Below are positions 58,201 to 64,000 of a stretch of DNA of 64,000 bases, piece by piece. Every line of letters starts with the position of its first letter. Within the stretch, counting starts at the first letter, position 1. The stretch covers positions 1 to 64,000 of the forward strand of contig CAIONS010000061.1 in NCBI GenBank assembly GCA_903859715.1, given 5' to 3'. The notes beneath the pieces are model-generated. The model made no database searches. It was not told where the DNA came from and was given only the letters and a program-made list of their open reading frames with translations. The position numbers and the translations under genes are program-made. Origin of the DNA: an uncultured Opitutia bacterium. GTDB lineage: Bacteria; Verrucomicrobiota; Verrucomicrobiia; Opitutales; Opitutaceae.

Positions 58201-58625
58201 GCACGCCCACGCCCAATCCCGCGCAGACCATGCTCGGGCCCAAGGTCACGCTGCTCAACGAATACTCCGCCTCCGATGGCGACCTGTTCCCGTACCGCTT
58301 CCGGGAAAACGGCCTCGGCAAGCTCATCGGCAAGCGCTCCTGGGGCGGCGTGGTCGGCATCGCCGGCACCCTGCCGTTCACGGACGGCGGCGGACTCACC
58401 AAACCCGAGTTCGCGCCCTACTCCAAGGACGGCAAAACGTGGATCATCGAGGGCCACGGCGTCGATCCCGACATCGTCGTCGACAACGATCCCGCCCGGG
58501 AATTCCGCGGCGAGGACCAGCAGCTCGACAAAGGCATCGAGGTCATCCTTGAGGAGCTGAAGACGCAGGCCCAGACCCTGCCGCCCCCGCCCCCGTGGCC
58601 GGACAAGTCGAAGATTCAGCCGTAA
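55248..58625 (+). CDS. Tricorn-type protease, S41 family
   Basis: 1125 residues with a signal peptide (LLCAFLACMLAKLTAA). Two beta-propeller regions built of PD40-like repeats (for example SFSPDDTKIAYNR, ASWSPDGRLIAYLS) cover about 25-580. A Lys/Glu/Ala-rich linker lies at about 565-600 (KADGEKADSGKSEKKEAKKA). The C1 helical domain, a PDZ domain (VKAGDYILAVNGHPVRDLAN) and the S41 domain follow. The nucleophile is S1009 in EYSASDGDLFPYRF. The family degrades peptides; the signal peptide places this one in the periplasm. A terminator follows 35 bp later. Confidence 0.94.
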   Translation: MLKNTRLLCAFLACMLAKLTAADLTAAGSPTKLLRFPATNGTSIVFSYAGQLYTVGADGGTARRLTDGPGYAIFPHFSDDGTQLAFTAQYDGNTEVYVMPADGGSPKRLTTSATLDRDDLADRMGPNNLVMGWKHTANEVVFRSRWRSFNPFLGELDTVGLDGDVPTQLPVPRGGFVSFSPDDTKIAYNRVFREFRTWKQYRGGMADDIWIFDLKTGALENITNNPAQDIFPMWAPNGKIYFVSERTQRANLFSYDLATKQTKQLTSFDKYDVKFPSLGKGAIVFEQAGQVWKFDLATEKAAPVPITVREDFAAARPVLTNVSHFIEGVQPSPDGQRVTVVARGDVFTVPAKDGPTRNLTQTPGVHERAASWSPDGRLIAYLSDATGEFELYVRPQDGKGTATQLTFNDDTYPFSPVWSPNSKKLLWADRKQRLRFVDLETKAVTTVDEDPDAPIQQYAWAPDSQWITYVLREHGTLAKVMLYGLAVQQSVAVTDGWYDSSAPVFSDDGKWLLFASARDYRPIYSDTEWNHAYQDMERVYLVALSKDTASPFAPKSDEVAIAKDDEPAKPDGAKADGEKADSGKSEKKEAKKAVVVKVDVDGLAERVISLPVTPSNYGPIRMIGEKVYYRRAPGGPVTGGGGGEGFGGASNSRAMVALYDLKTRKETELGNFDNFEITANGKKMLIRLGHDYSFIDLPVAKIELKPDAKLDFSALEVQLDHHAEWTQVFNESWRQMRDFFYAPNMHGVDWAGQRDKYGALLPYVNTRNDLTYLIGEMIGELHIGHTYVTPGDRPEAPRVRTGLLGAQVSRDPVSRAYRIDKILPGENWQTRTHSPLTEIGVNVKAGDYILAVNGHPVRDLANMYSALIDTVGRQVVLRVNSKPVEEGARDITIVPIGDEAPLYYDAWVQGNIDYVAKKTGGKVGYLHIPDMGPEGLNEFVRRYYPQLDKQALIVDVRGNGGGNVSPMIIERLQRELTMINIRRNGTPTPNPAQTMLGPKVTLLNEYSASDGDLFPYRFRENGLGKLIGKRSWGGVVGIAGTLPFTDGGGLTKPEFAPYSKDGKTWIIEGHGVDPDIVVDNDPAREFRGEDQQLDKGIEVILEELKTQAQTLPPPPPWPDKSKIQP

Positions 58626-58659
58626 TTCAAACGGCCCTGAAGCCCTGTTGAATCAACCA

Positions 58660-58690
58660 GGCCCCGGAAAATTCCGGGGCCTTTTCTTTT
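58660..58690 (+). terminator. Rho-independent terminator of the tricorn gene
   Basis: GGCCCCGGAA (58660-58669) pairs perfectly with TTCCGGGGCC (58672-58681), followed by TTTTCTTTT. Confidence 0.93.
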
Positions 58691-58725
58691 CCTCGCGGAC
58701 TCCAGCAGCCAAACCGCTGGACTGA

Positions 58726-58824
58726 AGGGTGGAACGCATTGTCACCAATGCGTTGGCTTGGCTCCGTCAACGATCCAAGCCGGACCGATGCACCCAGCGC
58801 GTTGAGGACAACGCGCCCCACCCT
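58726..58824. repeat. Intergenic inverted repeat, family C variant
   Basis: The left arm GGGTGGAACGCATTGTCACC and the right arm GAGGACAACGCGCCCCACCC match the outer arms of the copy at 53.4 kb. The inner stem is different (GGCTTGG to CCAAGCC). Confidence 0.8.
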
Positions 58825-58842
58825 CAACCGCATGAGGCGGGC

Positions 58843-59928
58843 TCAGCCCTTCACCTTGCGCAGCCAGATCTGCCCGCCGCCACCGCGGGCGCAGAGCGGC
58901 ATGTGCTCGCGCAGCCAATCGTGCCGCGTCATGGCCAGCCACGAGGGGAAGAGTTCCACCCGGAAAGCCGGGTTATACATGAGGAAGGCCCGGAGCAGGT
59001 ATTGTTCGTTCCATGCCCGACCCTGCTCCAGCCAGTCGCGCGGGTACTCGAAGTTGCCCGTGATATCGTGAATGTGCACCAGCACCCCGGGCGCAAGACT
59101 GGGCAGGATATTGAAAAAGATCCGGTTTACGTCGCTGCCGATCTTCGCGACATGAGAGGAGTCGATGAAGAGAATGTCGTTCTCTCCCAAGCTTGAGAAG
59201 ACTTCGAGCGGCACATCCTGCACGGGCTTTTCGATCAGCGTCACCAAGGACTGATCGTCGGGCAGCAATAGCTGCCGTAACCGGGCCATGTCGGGATCGA
59301 TGAAGGTCAGCGCGATGGTCCCGTTCATGCGCTGCTCGTTGACGTCCAGCATCGCCGCGGAACTGAAACCGGAACCGACTTCGATGATCCGCCGGGGACG
59401 CGCGTGTCGCATCATGCAGTAAAGCATCACCGCGTCGAATTGACCGTACGAGCCGTTGGCCAAATGGAAGCGATGCCCGGGCGTGGGGGTTTCCGGAAAA
59501 GGCTGCCTCGCATAGTCAGCAACGAAGCTCTGCAGCAGCTTGAATTGCCCGCTCGCGTTGAGATCAATCGCGGCAAACGGCGGGCCAAAGTCAGCACGCG
59601 CAAAGGCCGCCGCCACTTCGGCCGGCGATGGCGCAGCGGAGAAATGATGTCCCGCGGGATAAGGCGTGCCGCTGATGCGCGCCCGCTCCTGCTCAAGCGC
59701 AAGAGTCAGCCGGGCATTGGCCCGCTCCAGGCGCCGGAAAGCCCGAAACCAGCGAAGGAAATCGACCGCCGTGAAACTCGGCCGCCAGCCGAGCACTCGG
59801 CTTGCCCGGGACCAAAAACGACGAGGCAAATCCGGCCAGGGAAAGGCGCTTGGCAGCAAACCCCTCTCCACCCGGCCCTCCGTTCCCGGCCTGGTCAGTG
59901 TTGACGACGGCATCACGCTCACCCTCAT
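58843..59928 (-). CDS. Class I SAM-dependent methyltransferase-like protein
   Basis: 361 residues. The SAM-binding motif I is RRIIEVGSGFSSAAMLDV (about 180-197), followed by ALTFIDPDM and DILFIDSSHVAKIGSD, and HIHDITGNFEYPRDWL. This is the Methyltransf_24 pattern. Residues 1-100 are basic with a helical stretch (RLERANARLTLALEQERARI). The substrate is unknown; relatives often occur in glycan or polyketide loci, but nothing nearby supports either. Confidence 0.82.
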   Translation of the reverse strand: MRVSVMPSSTLTRPGTEGRVERGLLPSAFPWPDLPRRFWSRASRVLGWRPSFTAVDFLRWFRAFRRLERANARLTLALEQERARISGTPYPAGHHFSAAPSPAEVAAAFARADFGPPFAAIDLNASGQFKLLQSFVADYARQPFPETPTPGHRFHLANGSYGQFDAVMLYCMMRHARPRRIIEVGSGFSSAAMLDVNEQRMNGTIALTFIDPDMARLRQLLLPDDQSLVTLIEKPVQDVPLEVFSSLGENDILFIDSSHVAKIGSDVNRIFFNILPSLAPGVLVHIHDITGNFEYPRDWLEQGRAWNEQYLLRAFLMYNPAFRVELFPSWLAMTRHDWLREHMPLCARGGGGQIWLRKVKG

Positions 59929-60010
59929 GACAACCCGGCATCCAAAACCCGCTACTCATTCTGCAGATTTCGTAGATTCGCGGCTATGTCAGCCGTAGGC
60001 CCGGTGAAAC

Positions 60011-60100
60011 TGGCGGAGAGGGAGGGATTCGAACCCCCGGTACCCTTGCGGGCACGCCTGATTTCGAGTCAGGTACGATAGACCACTCTGCCACCTCTCC
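60011..60100 (-). tRNA. tRNA-Ser (anticodon CGA)
   Basis: Read on the minus strand, GGAGAGG opens the acceptor stem and the gene ends in an encoded CCA. The anticodon loop is CTCGAAA between CTGA and TCAG, giving CGA for UCG codons. The long variable arm (GTGCCCGCAAGGGTAC region) and GGTTCGAATCC T-loop identify tRNA-Ser. Length 90 nt. Confidence 0.97.
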
Positions 60101-60163
60101 GTTCAGGAACGCGAAAACGTAGGCTTCAGGCGTGAAAACGGAAGCAGAAAAACCTGTCGTTTG

Positions 60164-60227
60164 AATGTGGAACTCAGGAAAGGGGGAAACAAACCCTCCG
60201 GCTTCCTGCTTTCCTGTGTTCCATATT
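60164..60227. repeat. Intergenic inverted repeat, family H
   Basis: AATGTGGAACTCAGGAAAG (60164-60182) pairs with CTTTCCTGTGTTCCATATT (60209-60227), 17 of 19 positions. It lies between the tRNA-Ser gene and the DUF983 gene's end. Confidence 0.8.
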
Positions 60228-60296
60228 CCCAGGCCCGTCGGTTGTCAGTCGCGTGGCGCAGCCGATCTTCCAATCTCCCATCTCCGCCGGCCAGCC

Positions 60297-60707
60297 TCAG
60301 GTGTTCTCGTCTTCATCCACCCGCTTCAGGCCGGTCTGGTTGGCGGGCAGGTGGTGCGGGACGACGAGATAGTAGTTCATCAGCCACCAGCTGCGGGATG
60401 AACGGTAGAACAACGCCGGGAAGCCGAGCGCCCCCACTCCCGCCACCACGATCCCCGCCGTCGTGCCCAGCACCTTGTAATACACCAGCAGCATCACCGG
60501 CGTGAGAAAACACACCAGGGTCACGCCATAATTGAGCGACATCGCGCCGAGAAAGCTGCCTTCGTCCCGCTCAATCTTCAGCCCGCAGGTCGTGCAGGCC
60601 GGGTTCACCTGAAAGAAGCTGCCGGCCTTGAACAGCGTGCGGCCGCCGCAGTTGGGGCACCGGTTGGCCAGGCCGCGGGCGATGATCTGGATGCGGGTGA
60701 CTTTCAT
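60297..60707 (-). CDS. DUF983 domain-containing protein
   Basis: 136 residues. Two zinc-ribbon halves, CPNCGG and CTTCGL, precede two hydrophobic helices (YGVTLVCFLTPVMLLVYY and GTTAGIVVAGVGALGFPALF), then WWLMNYYLVVPHHL. This is the DUF983 layout. The function is unknown; it should sit in the inner membrane with the zinc site in the cytoplasm. ATG 60707 (MKVTRIQIIARGL) is chosen over a longer frame. Confidence 0.87.
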   Translation of the reverse strand: MKVTRIQIIARGLANRCPNCGGRTLFKAGSFFQVNPACTTCGLKIERDEGSFLGAMSLNYGVTLVCFLTPVMLLVYYKVLGTTAGIVVAGVGALGFPALFYRSSRSWWLMNYYLVVPHHLPANQTGLKRVDEDENT

Positions 60708-60773
60708 GGACACAGGACAACTACGGATGACATGACCACGCGAAGCCGCAACCAAACTAACGCCTCGAACATT

Positions 60774-60872
60774 TTAACCACGGATTACACTGATCGATCC
60801 GGATAAAGGCAGCAGACTTCGAATTCCGGTTCCTAATTCCGGATCCGTGATATCCGTGCAATCCGTGGTTAA
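60774..60872. repeat. Intergenic inverted repeat, family D
   Basis: TTAACCACGGATTACAC at the left and GTGCAATCCGTGGTTAA at the right pair at 16 of 17 positions, with a second inner similarity around ATCCGGATAAAGG and CCGGATCCGTGATATCC. Confidence 0.88.
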
Positions 60873-60880
60873 GAAATCTC

Positions 60881-60913
60881 CTCTCCGTTGCCTCCATTAC
60901 CTCCTGTAAAAAC
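60881..60913. repeat. Half copy of repeat family A
   Basis: CTCCGTTGCCTCCATTACCTCCTGTAAA-like sequence matches only the right arm of family A; the left arm is missing, possibly replaced by the family D element just upstream. Confidence 0.6.
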
Positions 60914-60931
60914 AGCCTGGACCAGGCCCAC

Positions 60932-60962
60932 AAAAAAAGGCGCTCCGTTGCCGGAGCGCCTT
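60932..60962 (-). terminator. Rho-independent terminator of rpsB-tsf
   Basis: GGCGCTCCG (60939-60947) pairs with CGGAGCGCC (60952-60960); two further A-T pairs extend the stem. On the minus strand seven T residues follow. It lies 20 bp after the tsf stop. Confidence 0.93.
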
Positions 60963-60982
60963 GGAAATGAAAACCACCCGGC

Positions 60983-61588
60983 TCAGGCGCCGAGCTGGAA
61001 GCGGGCGAAGCGGCGGATCTGGATGTTCTCGCCGATCTTCGTGATCAGCTCGGTGAGTTTGTCCTTCACCGACTTCTCCGGCAGCTTCACGAACGGCTGG
61101 TCGAGCAGGCAGATCGTGGAGTAGAACTTGTCGATCTTGCCCTCGACGATCTTCTGCACGGCCGCGGGCGGCTTGCCCAGGACCTGCGCCGCCGCGATGT
61201 CGCGCTCCTTGGCGACTTCGGCCTCGGGCACCTGGTCGCGGGAAACATACAGCGGATTCGCCGCGGCGATCTGCAGGCAGATGTCCTTGCAGAACGACTT
61301 GAAATCGTCGTTGCGCGCCACGAAGTCCGTCTCGCAGTTGATCTCGATCAGCACGCCGACTTTGCCGCCAACGTGGATGTAGCTCTCGATCAGGCCTTCC
61401 TTGGTGACCCGGTCCGCCTTCTTGGCGGCCGACGCCGCGCCTTTCTTGCGCAGGATCGTGGTCGCTTCGTCGACGTTGCCGTTGGCCTCGGTGAGGGCCT
61501 TTTTGCAGTCCAGCAACCCGGCGCCGGTGACGCCGCGCAGGTCGTTGACCATTTGAGCGGTAATGATGGTGCTCGTGGCAGTACTCAT
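60983..61588 (-). CDS. tsf: Translation elongation factor Ts
   Basis: 201 residues, the short form of EF-Ts. ITAQMVNDLRGVTGAGLLDC and KKALTEANGNVDEATTILRK are the N-terminal UBA-like domain, and INCETDFVARNDDFKSFCKD is the conserved core motif. The C-terminal dimerisation part of E. coli EF-Ts is reduced. It exchanges GDP on EF-Tu. It follows rpsB by 36 bp. Confidence 0.97.
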   Translation of the reverse strand: MSTATSTIITAQMVNDLRGVTGAGLLDCKKALTEANGNVDEATTILRKKGAASAAKKADRVTKEGLIESYIHVGGKVGVLIEINCETDFVARNDDFKSFCKDICLQIAAANPLYVSRDQVPEAEVAKERDIAAAQVLGKPPAAVQKIVEGKIDKFYSTICLLDQPFVKLPEKSVKDKLTELITKIGENIQIRRFARFQLGA

Positions 61589-61624
61589 AAAATCAGAGGG
61601 AGGAGAGGGAAATGAGAGAAGGGA

Positions 61625-62509
61625 TTACTCGGCCTTGACCGGGGCCTTCTTGGCGCGGACCGGCTTCTTGGCCACCGGCAGGACCTCGGCATCGCCTTCG
61701 ACGGCCGCGACCACATCGGCCGGCAGATCGATCTTGGAGAGATCGACCTCGCCCGGGGCGAGCGGAACCTCGGCACCGGCGTTGGCGACCTTGATGTCGG
61801 CCGCACCGCGCTGGGCGCGGCGCGTGTCGCGCTGGGCCAAGCCGCTCTGGATGGCGGCGACGATGGTCTCCACGATGATGCGGATCGACTTCACCGCGTC
61901 ATCATTGCCCGGGATCGGGTGACTGAGCGTGGTCGGGTCGGAGTTGGTGTCGACGAGGCCGACGCACGGGATGCCACAGCGGGCGGCCTCGGCCACGGCG
62001 ATCTTCTCGTGGTTGACGTCGACGACGAACATCGCGGAAGGCAGGCCGACCATGTCGACGATGCCGCTGAAATTGCGCTGCATGCGGACCATCTCGCGTT
62101 TGATGGCGGCTTCCTCCTTCGAGGACAGCTTGGCCAGCTCGCCGCTGGTCTCCATGGCCTGGTACTTCTTGAACTTGGCGATGGATTTCTTGACGGTCTC
62201 GTGGTTCGTCAGCGTGCCGCCGAGCCAGCGGTCAACGCACACCGGCATGCCGGTCGCGCTCGCGGCCTCGCGGATGATTTCCTTGGCCTGGCGCTTGGTG
62301 CCGACGAAGAGGATATTGCCGCCGTTGGCGACGGTGTCCTCGACAAACTTCACGGCCTTTTCGAGGGCGGCGTGGGTCTTGGCGAGGTCGATGATGGAGA
62401 TGCCCTGGCGGTGGTCGAAGACGAAGGGCTTCGAGCGCGGATTCCAGCGTTTGGTCTGGTGCCCGAAATGCACGCCGGCATCGAGCAGGTCTTTGGGAGT
62501 GAGGTTCAT
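61625..62509 (-). CDS. rpsB: 30S ribosomal protein S2
   Basis: 294 residues. MNLTPKDLLDAGVHFGHQTK, then RWNPRSKPFVF and IIDLAKTHAALEKAVKFVED identify S2, with DRWLGGTLTNHETVKKSI and VDTNSDPTTLSHPIPGNDDA later. About 50 extra residues form an Ala/Lys/Pro-rich C-terminal tail (KKPVRAKKAPVKAE). ATG 62509 is the normal start; the longer frame upstream is not conserved sequence. It forms the rpsB-tsf operon. Confidence 0.97.
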   Translation of the reverse strand: MNLTPKDLLDAGVHFGHQTKRWNPRSKPFVFDHRQGISIIDLAKTHAALEKAVKFVEDTVANGGNILFVGTKRQAKEIIREAASATGMPVCVDRWLGGTLTNHETVKKSIAKFKKYQAMETSGELAKLSSKEEAAIKREMVRMQRNFSGIVDMVGLPSAMFVVDVNHEKIAVAEAARCGIPCVGLVDTNSDPTTLSHPIPGNDDAVKSIRIIVETIVAAIQSGLAQRDTRRAQRGAADIKVANAGAEVPLAPGEVDLSKIDLPADVVAAVEGDAEVLPVAKKPVRAKKAPVKAE

Positions 62510-62706
62510 GGGATCTATGTTTTCGAAACACAGGTCGGCCAATGGGCCGCCTTGCGATCGTGACTGACGTTATGGTTGAGGGTTGTTAACTGGCAGAGCG
62601 GTCGAAAACAGGGAACGCCCGGGCAACTGGCAAGCGCGAAGTGCGGAAAAGCCCAAAAAGGCGTTGACAGGAAAAAGGGTGCGCCGCACGTTGCGCCTCC
62701 CCTTGT

Positions 62707-62783
<77 letters not shown>

Positions 62784-62788
62784 ATTTG

Positions 62789-62819
62789 AAACCTCCAGAA
62801 ACCTCTGGAGGTTTCTTGG
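62789..62819 (+). terminator. Rho-independent terminator of tRNA-Met
   Basis: AAACCTCCAGA (62789-62799) pairs perfectly with TCTGGAGGTTT (62804-62814) around AACC, followed by a short CTTGGTTT tract. It starts six bases after the tRNA end. Confidence 0.85.
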
Positions 62820-63006
62820 TTTCAGAGGGTTGCGAAAGTCCCTGAGACGCAGTTTTGGAAATGAAACATCAGGCAACTTGGGGCAACTTCGTGAAAGCGG
62901 TGACGCGCCATTCGCGGGTAACTGCCTTAACCGGGAACCGCGCCCCATGGTTGCGTACTACTCGGCCAGGGCTTTCATTCCTCCGCCGGCTTCACCCCAC
63001 CCTTCC

Positions 63007-63327
63007 ATGATCAACAGCATCAAAGACGCCCTCACGAGCCGAACTGCCCAAGCCTTCGTCAACGGCCGGATCGCCCGCTACGGCACGGTGCAGGACCTCA
63101 AGATCGACTCCAGCCAGAAGACCGTGGAAATTTCCGTCCAGCTGAACGGCGAATCCAGTCCCGTCACTGTGAAAGTGGAGAACTACGTGATCGAAACCGT
63201 GGGTGACAAGAAATTCATCTCCGCGACCCGCTTCAGTTGTCCCCGCCCCTGGCTCCAGAACCTCCTCACCGACCACGGCCAGAACCGCCGCGTCGAACTC
63301 CCCCCCTGGGCCGCCGCCGCGCTTTGA
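63007..63327 (+). CDS. Small protein of unknown function
   Basis: 106 residues starting MINSIKDALTSRTAQAFVNG. The middle is beta-rich (GTVQDLKIDSSQKTVEISVQ, then PVTVKVENYVIE) and the C-terminus is helical (RPWLQNLLTDHGQNRRVELP). No signal peptide, membrane helix or known motif is seen. Coding-like base composition and a clean ATG support it as a real gene. The frame extends upstream to 62830, but that part overlaps the tRNA terminator's downstream region and is poor in quality. Confidence 0.72.
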   Translation: MINSIKDALTSRTAQAFVNGRIARYGTVQDLKIDSSQKTVEISVQLNGESSPVTVKVENYVIETVGDKKFISATRFSCPRPWLQNLLTDHGQNRRVELPPWAAAAL

Positions 63328-63366
63328 GACTGGAAGGGGCGCGCTAGGCGCACAGCTTATCGCCAT

Positions 63367-64000
63367 CTAGACCGCCGGCGTCCGCAGCAAATCCAGATAC
63401 ACCGCCGACGCCTTCTGCAACTGCTCGAGTGCGACCCATTCATCCTTCGTGTGTGCCTGGGCAAGGTCGCCCGGGCCCAGCACGATCGTCGGCGCGCCGG
63501 CGGCGGCGTAGTGGCTCGCATCGGTCACGTACGGCGCGCCCCGTCCTGCCGCGTCACAGCCATGCCGTTCCAGCACCGGGCTGATCCAGCGGTGAAAATC
63601 CCGGCCCACCGCGTCGTCCATCGCCGGTACGACATAGAGTGAATCATGCTCGACTGCGTGGCCGGCCAGCGCTTCGTCCCGCTCGCGCAGCACCAACTCG
63701 GCCGTCTCGCCCGGCACCGTCCGACGGTCGCACTCGATCTCGCACGCCGCCGGGATGATGTTCACCGCCGTCCCACCGCGGATCACGTTCACGCTCGCCG
63801 CCGCGCGGCCCGTCAGCGGGTGGCTCCGCGTCACCGATGGCACGTACTTCGTCTCCAGCGTCTCCATCACCCGCAGCATCGCCGTGATCGCCGACACCCC
63901 CTTGCTCGGGTCCGACGAATGCGCCGCGCGTCCGCGCGTCGTCGTCTTCCAGCGGATCACACCATTGTGCGCTACCACCGGCCGCAGCATCGTCGGCTCG
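63367..64000 (-). CDS. M20-family metallopeptidase, C-terminal part
   Basis: The frame runs off the window end; about 211 residues are visible. EPTMLRPVVAHNGVIRWKTT and RGRAAHSSDPSKGVSAI are the dimerisation-domain motifs of M20 enzymes (ArgE/DapE/CPG2 group). VNVIRGGTAVNIIPAACEIE and DASHYAAAGAPTIVLGPGDL (with the last metal His in QAHTKDEW) complete the fold. It is closest in pattern to acetylornithine deacetylase-like peptidases, but the substrate cannot be fixed without the N-terminal half. Confidence 0.9.
   Translation of the reverse strand, partial: EPTMLRPVVAHNGVIRWKTTTRGRAAHSSDPSKGVSAITAMLRVMETLETKYVPSVTRSHPLTGRAAASVNVIRGGTAVNIIPAACEIECDRRTVPGETAELVLRERDEALAGHAVEHDSLYVVPAMDDAVGRDFHRWISPVLERHGCDAAGRGAPYVTDASHYAAAGAPTIVLGPGDLAQAHTKDEWVALEQLQKASAVYLDLLRTPAV

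Overview
The window looks like chromosomal DNA from a GC-rich, Gram-negative-type bacterium of the Verrucomicrobiota, most likely Opitutaceae. This placement is an inference. It rests on double-membrane genes (lpxA, an LptF/G permease, an OMPLA-type phospholipase, TonB receptor, lipoproteins), a SUF operon ending in a DUF59 sufT, a TIGR03790 protein, weak or absent Shine-Dalgarno sequences, and many long intergenic inverted repeats. I see no phage, integrase, IS transposase or CRISPR array.

Layout. 1-5.0 kb: two overlapping hybrid histidine kinases, the first cut by the window edge. 5.1-11.0 kb: a DUF5069 protein, a VanY-type peptidase, then a Fur-superfamily regulator with two operator-like palindromes followed by sufC-sufB-sufD-sufT. 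11.2-18.6 kb: membrane glycosyltransferase, MFS transporter with adenine deaminase, clpP, TIGR03790 protein. 18.7-20.6 kb: a fluoride riboswitch controlling a CLC-F type antiporter and a small EamA protein. 21-29.8 kb: a long minus-strand block, aroB, unknown gene, lpxA, pdxA, subtilase, HesB/IscA protein, infC, amidase, S1/P1 nuclease. 29.8-34 kb: TonB siderophore receptor and PiuC-type dioxygenase, followed by a TPR fragment fused out of frame to a PepSY fragment. 34.2-43 kb: xylose isomerase, lipoproteins, phospholipase A, POT transporter, Gdx/SugE, two divergent non-heme iron oxygenases, SDR, diacylglycerol kinase. 43.3-45.1 kb: an ORF6N gene carrying two internal palindromes, and LptF/G. 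45.4-51.3 kb: a complete branched-chain amino-acid-type ABC operon with two tandem binding proteins. 51.5-58.6 kb: htpG, a broken Hsp70-like gene between two copies of one repeat, a YdeI-like protein, a large tricorn-type protease. 58.8-64 kb: methyltransferase, tRNA-Ser(CGA), DUF983 protein, tsf, rpsB, initiator-like tRNA-Met, a small unknown, and a partial M20 peptidase.

The most informative signals are: (1) an Irr-like regulator (no CxxC, a Cys-Pro motif in the metal site) whose upstream palindrome resembles the Irr ICE box, next to SUF; (2) a fluoride riboswitch with a visible alternative hairpin; (3) twin perfect palindromes inside the ORF6N coding sequence; (4) two deletion scars (TPR/PepSY and Hsp70-like); (5) about ten families of intergenic inverted repeats, some nested, that mark operon ends and in one case expose a wrong start codon (livF).
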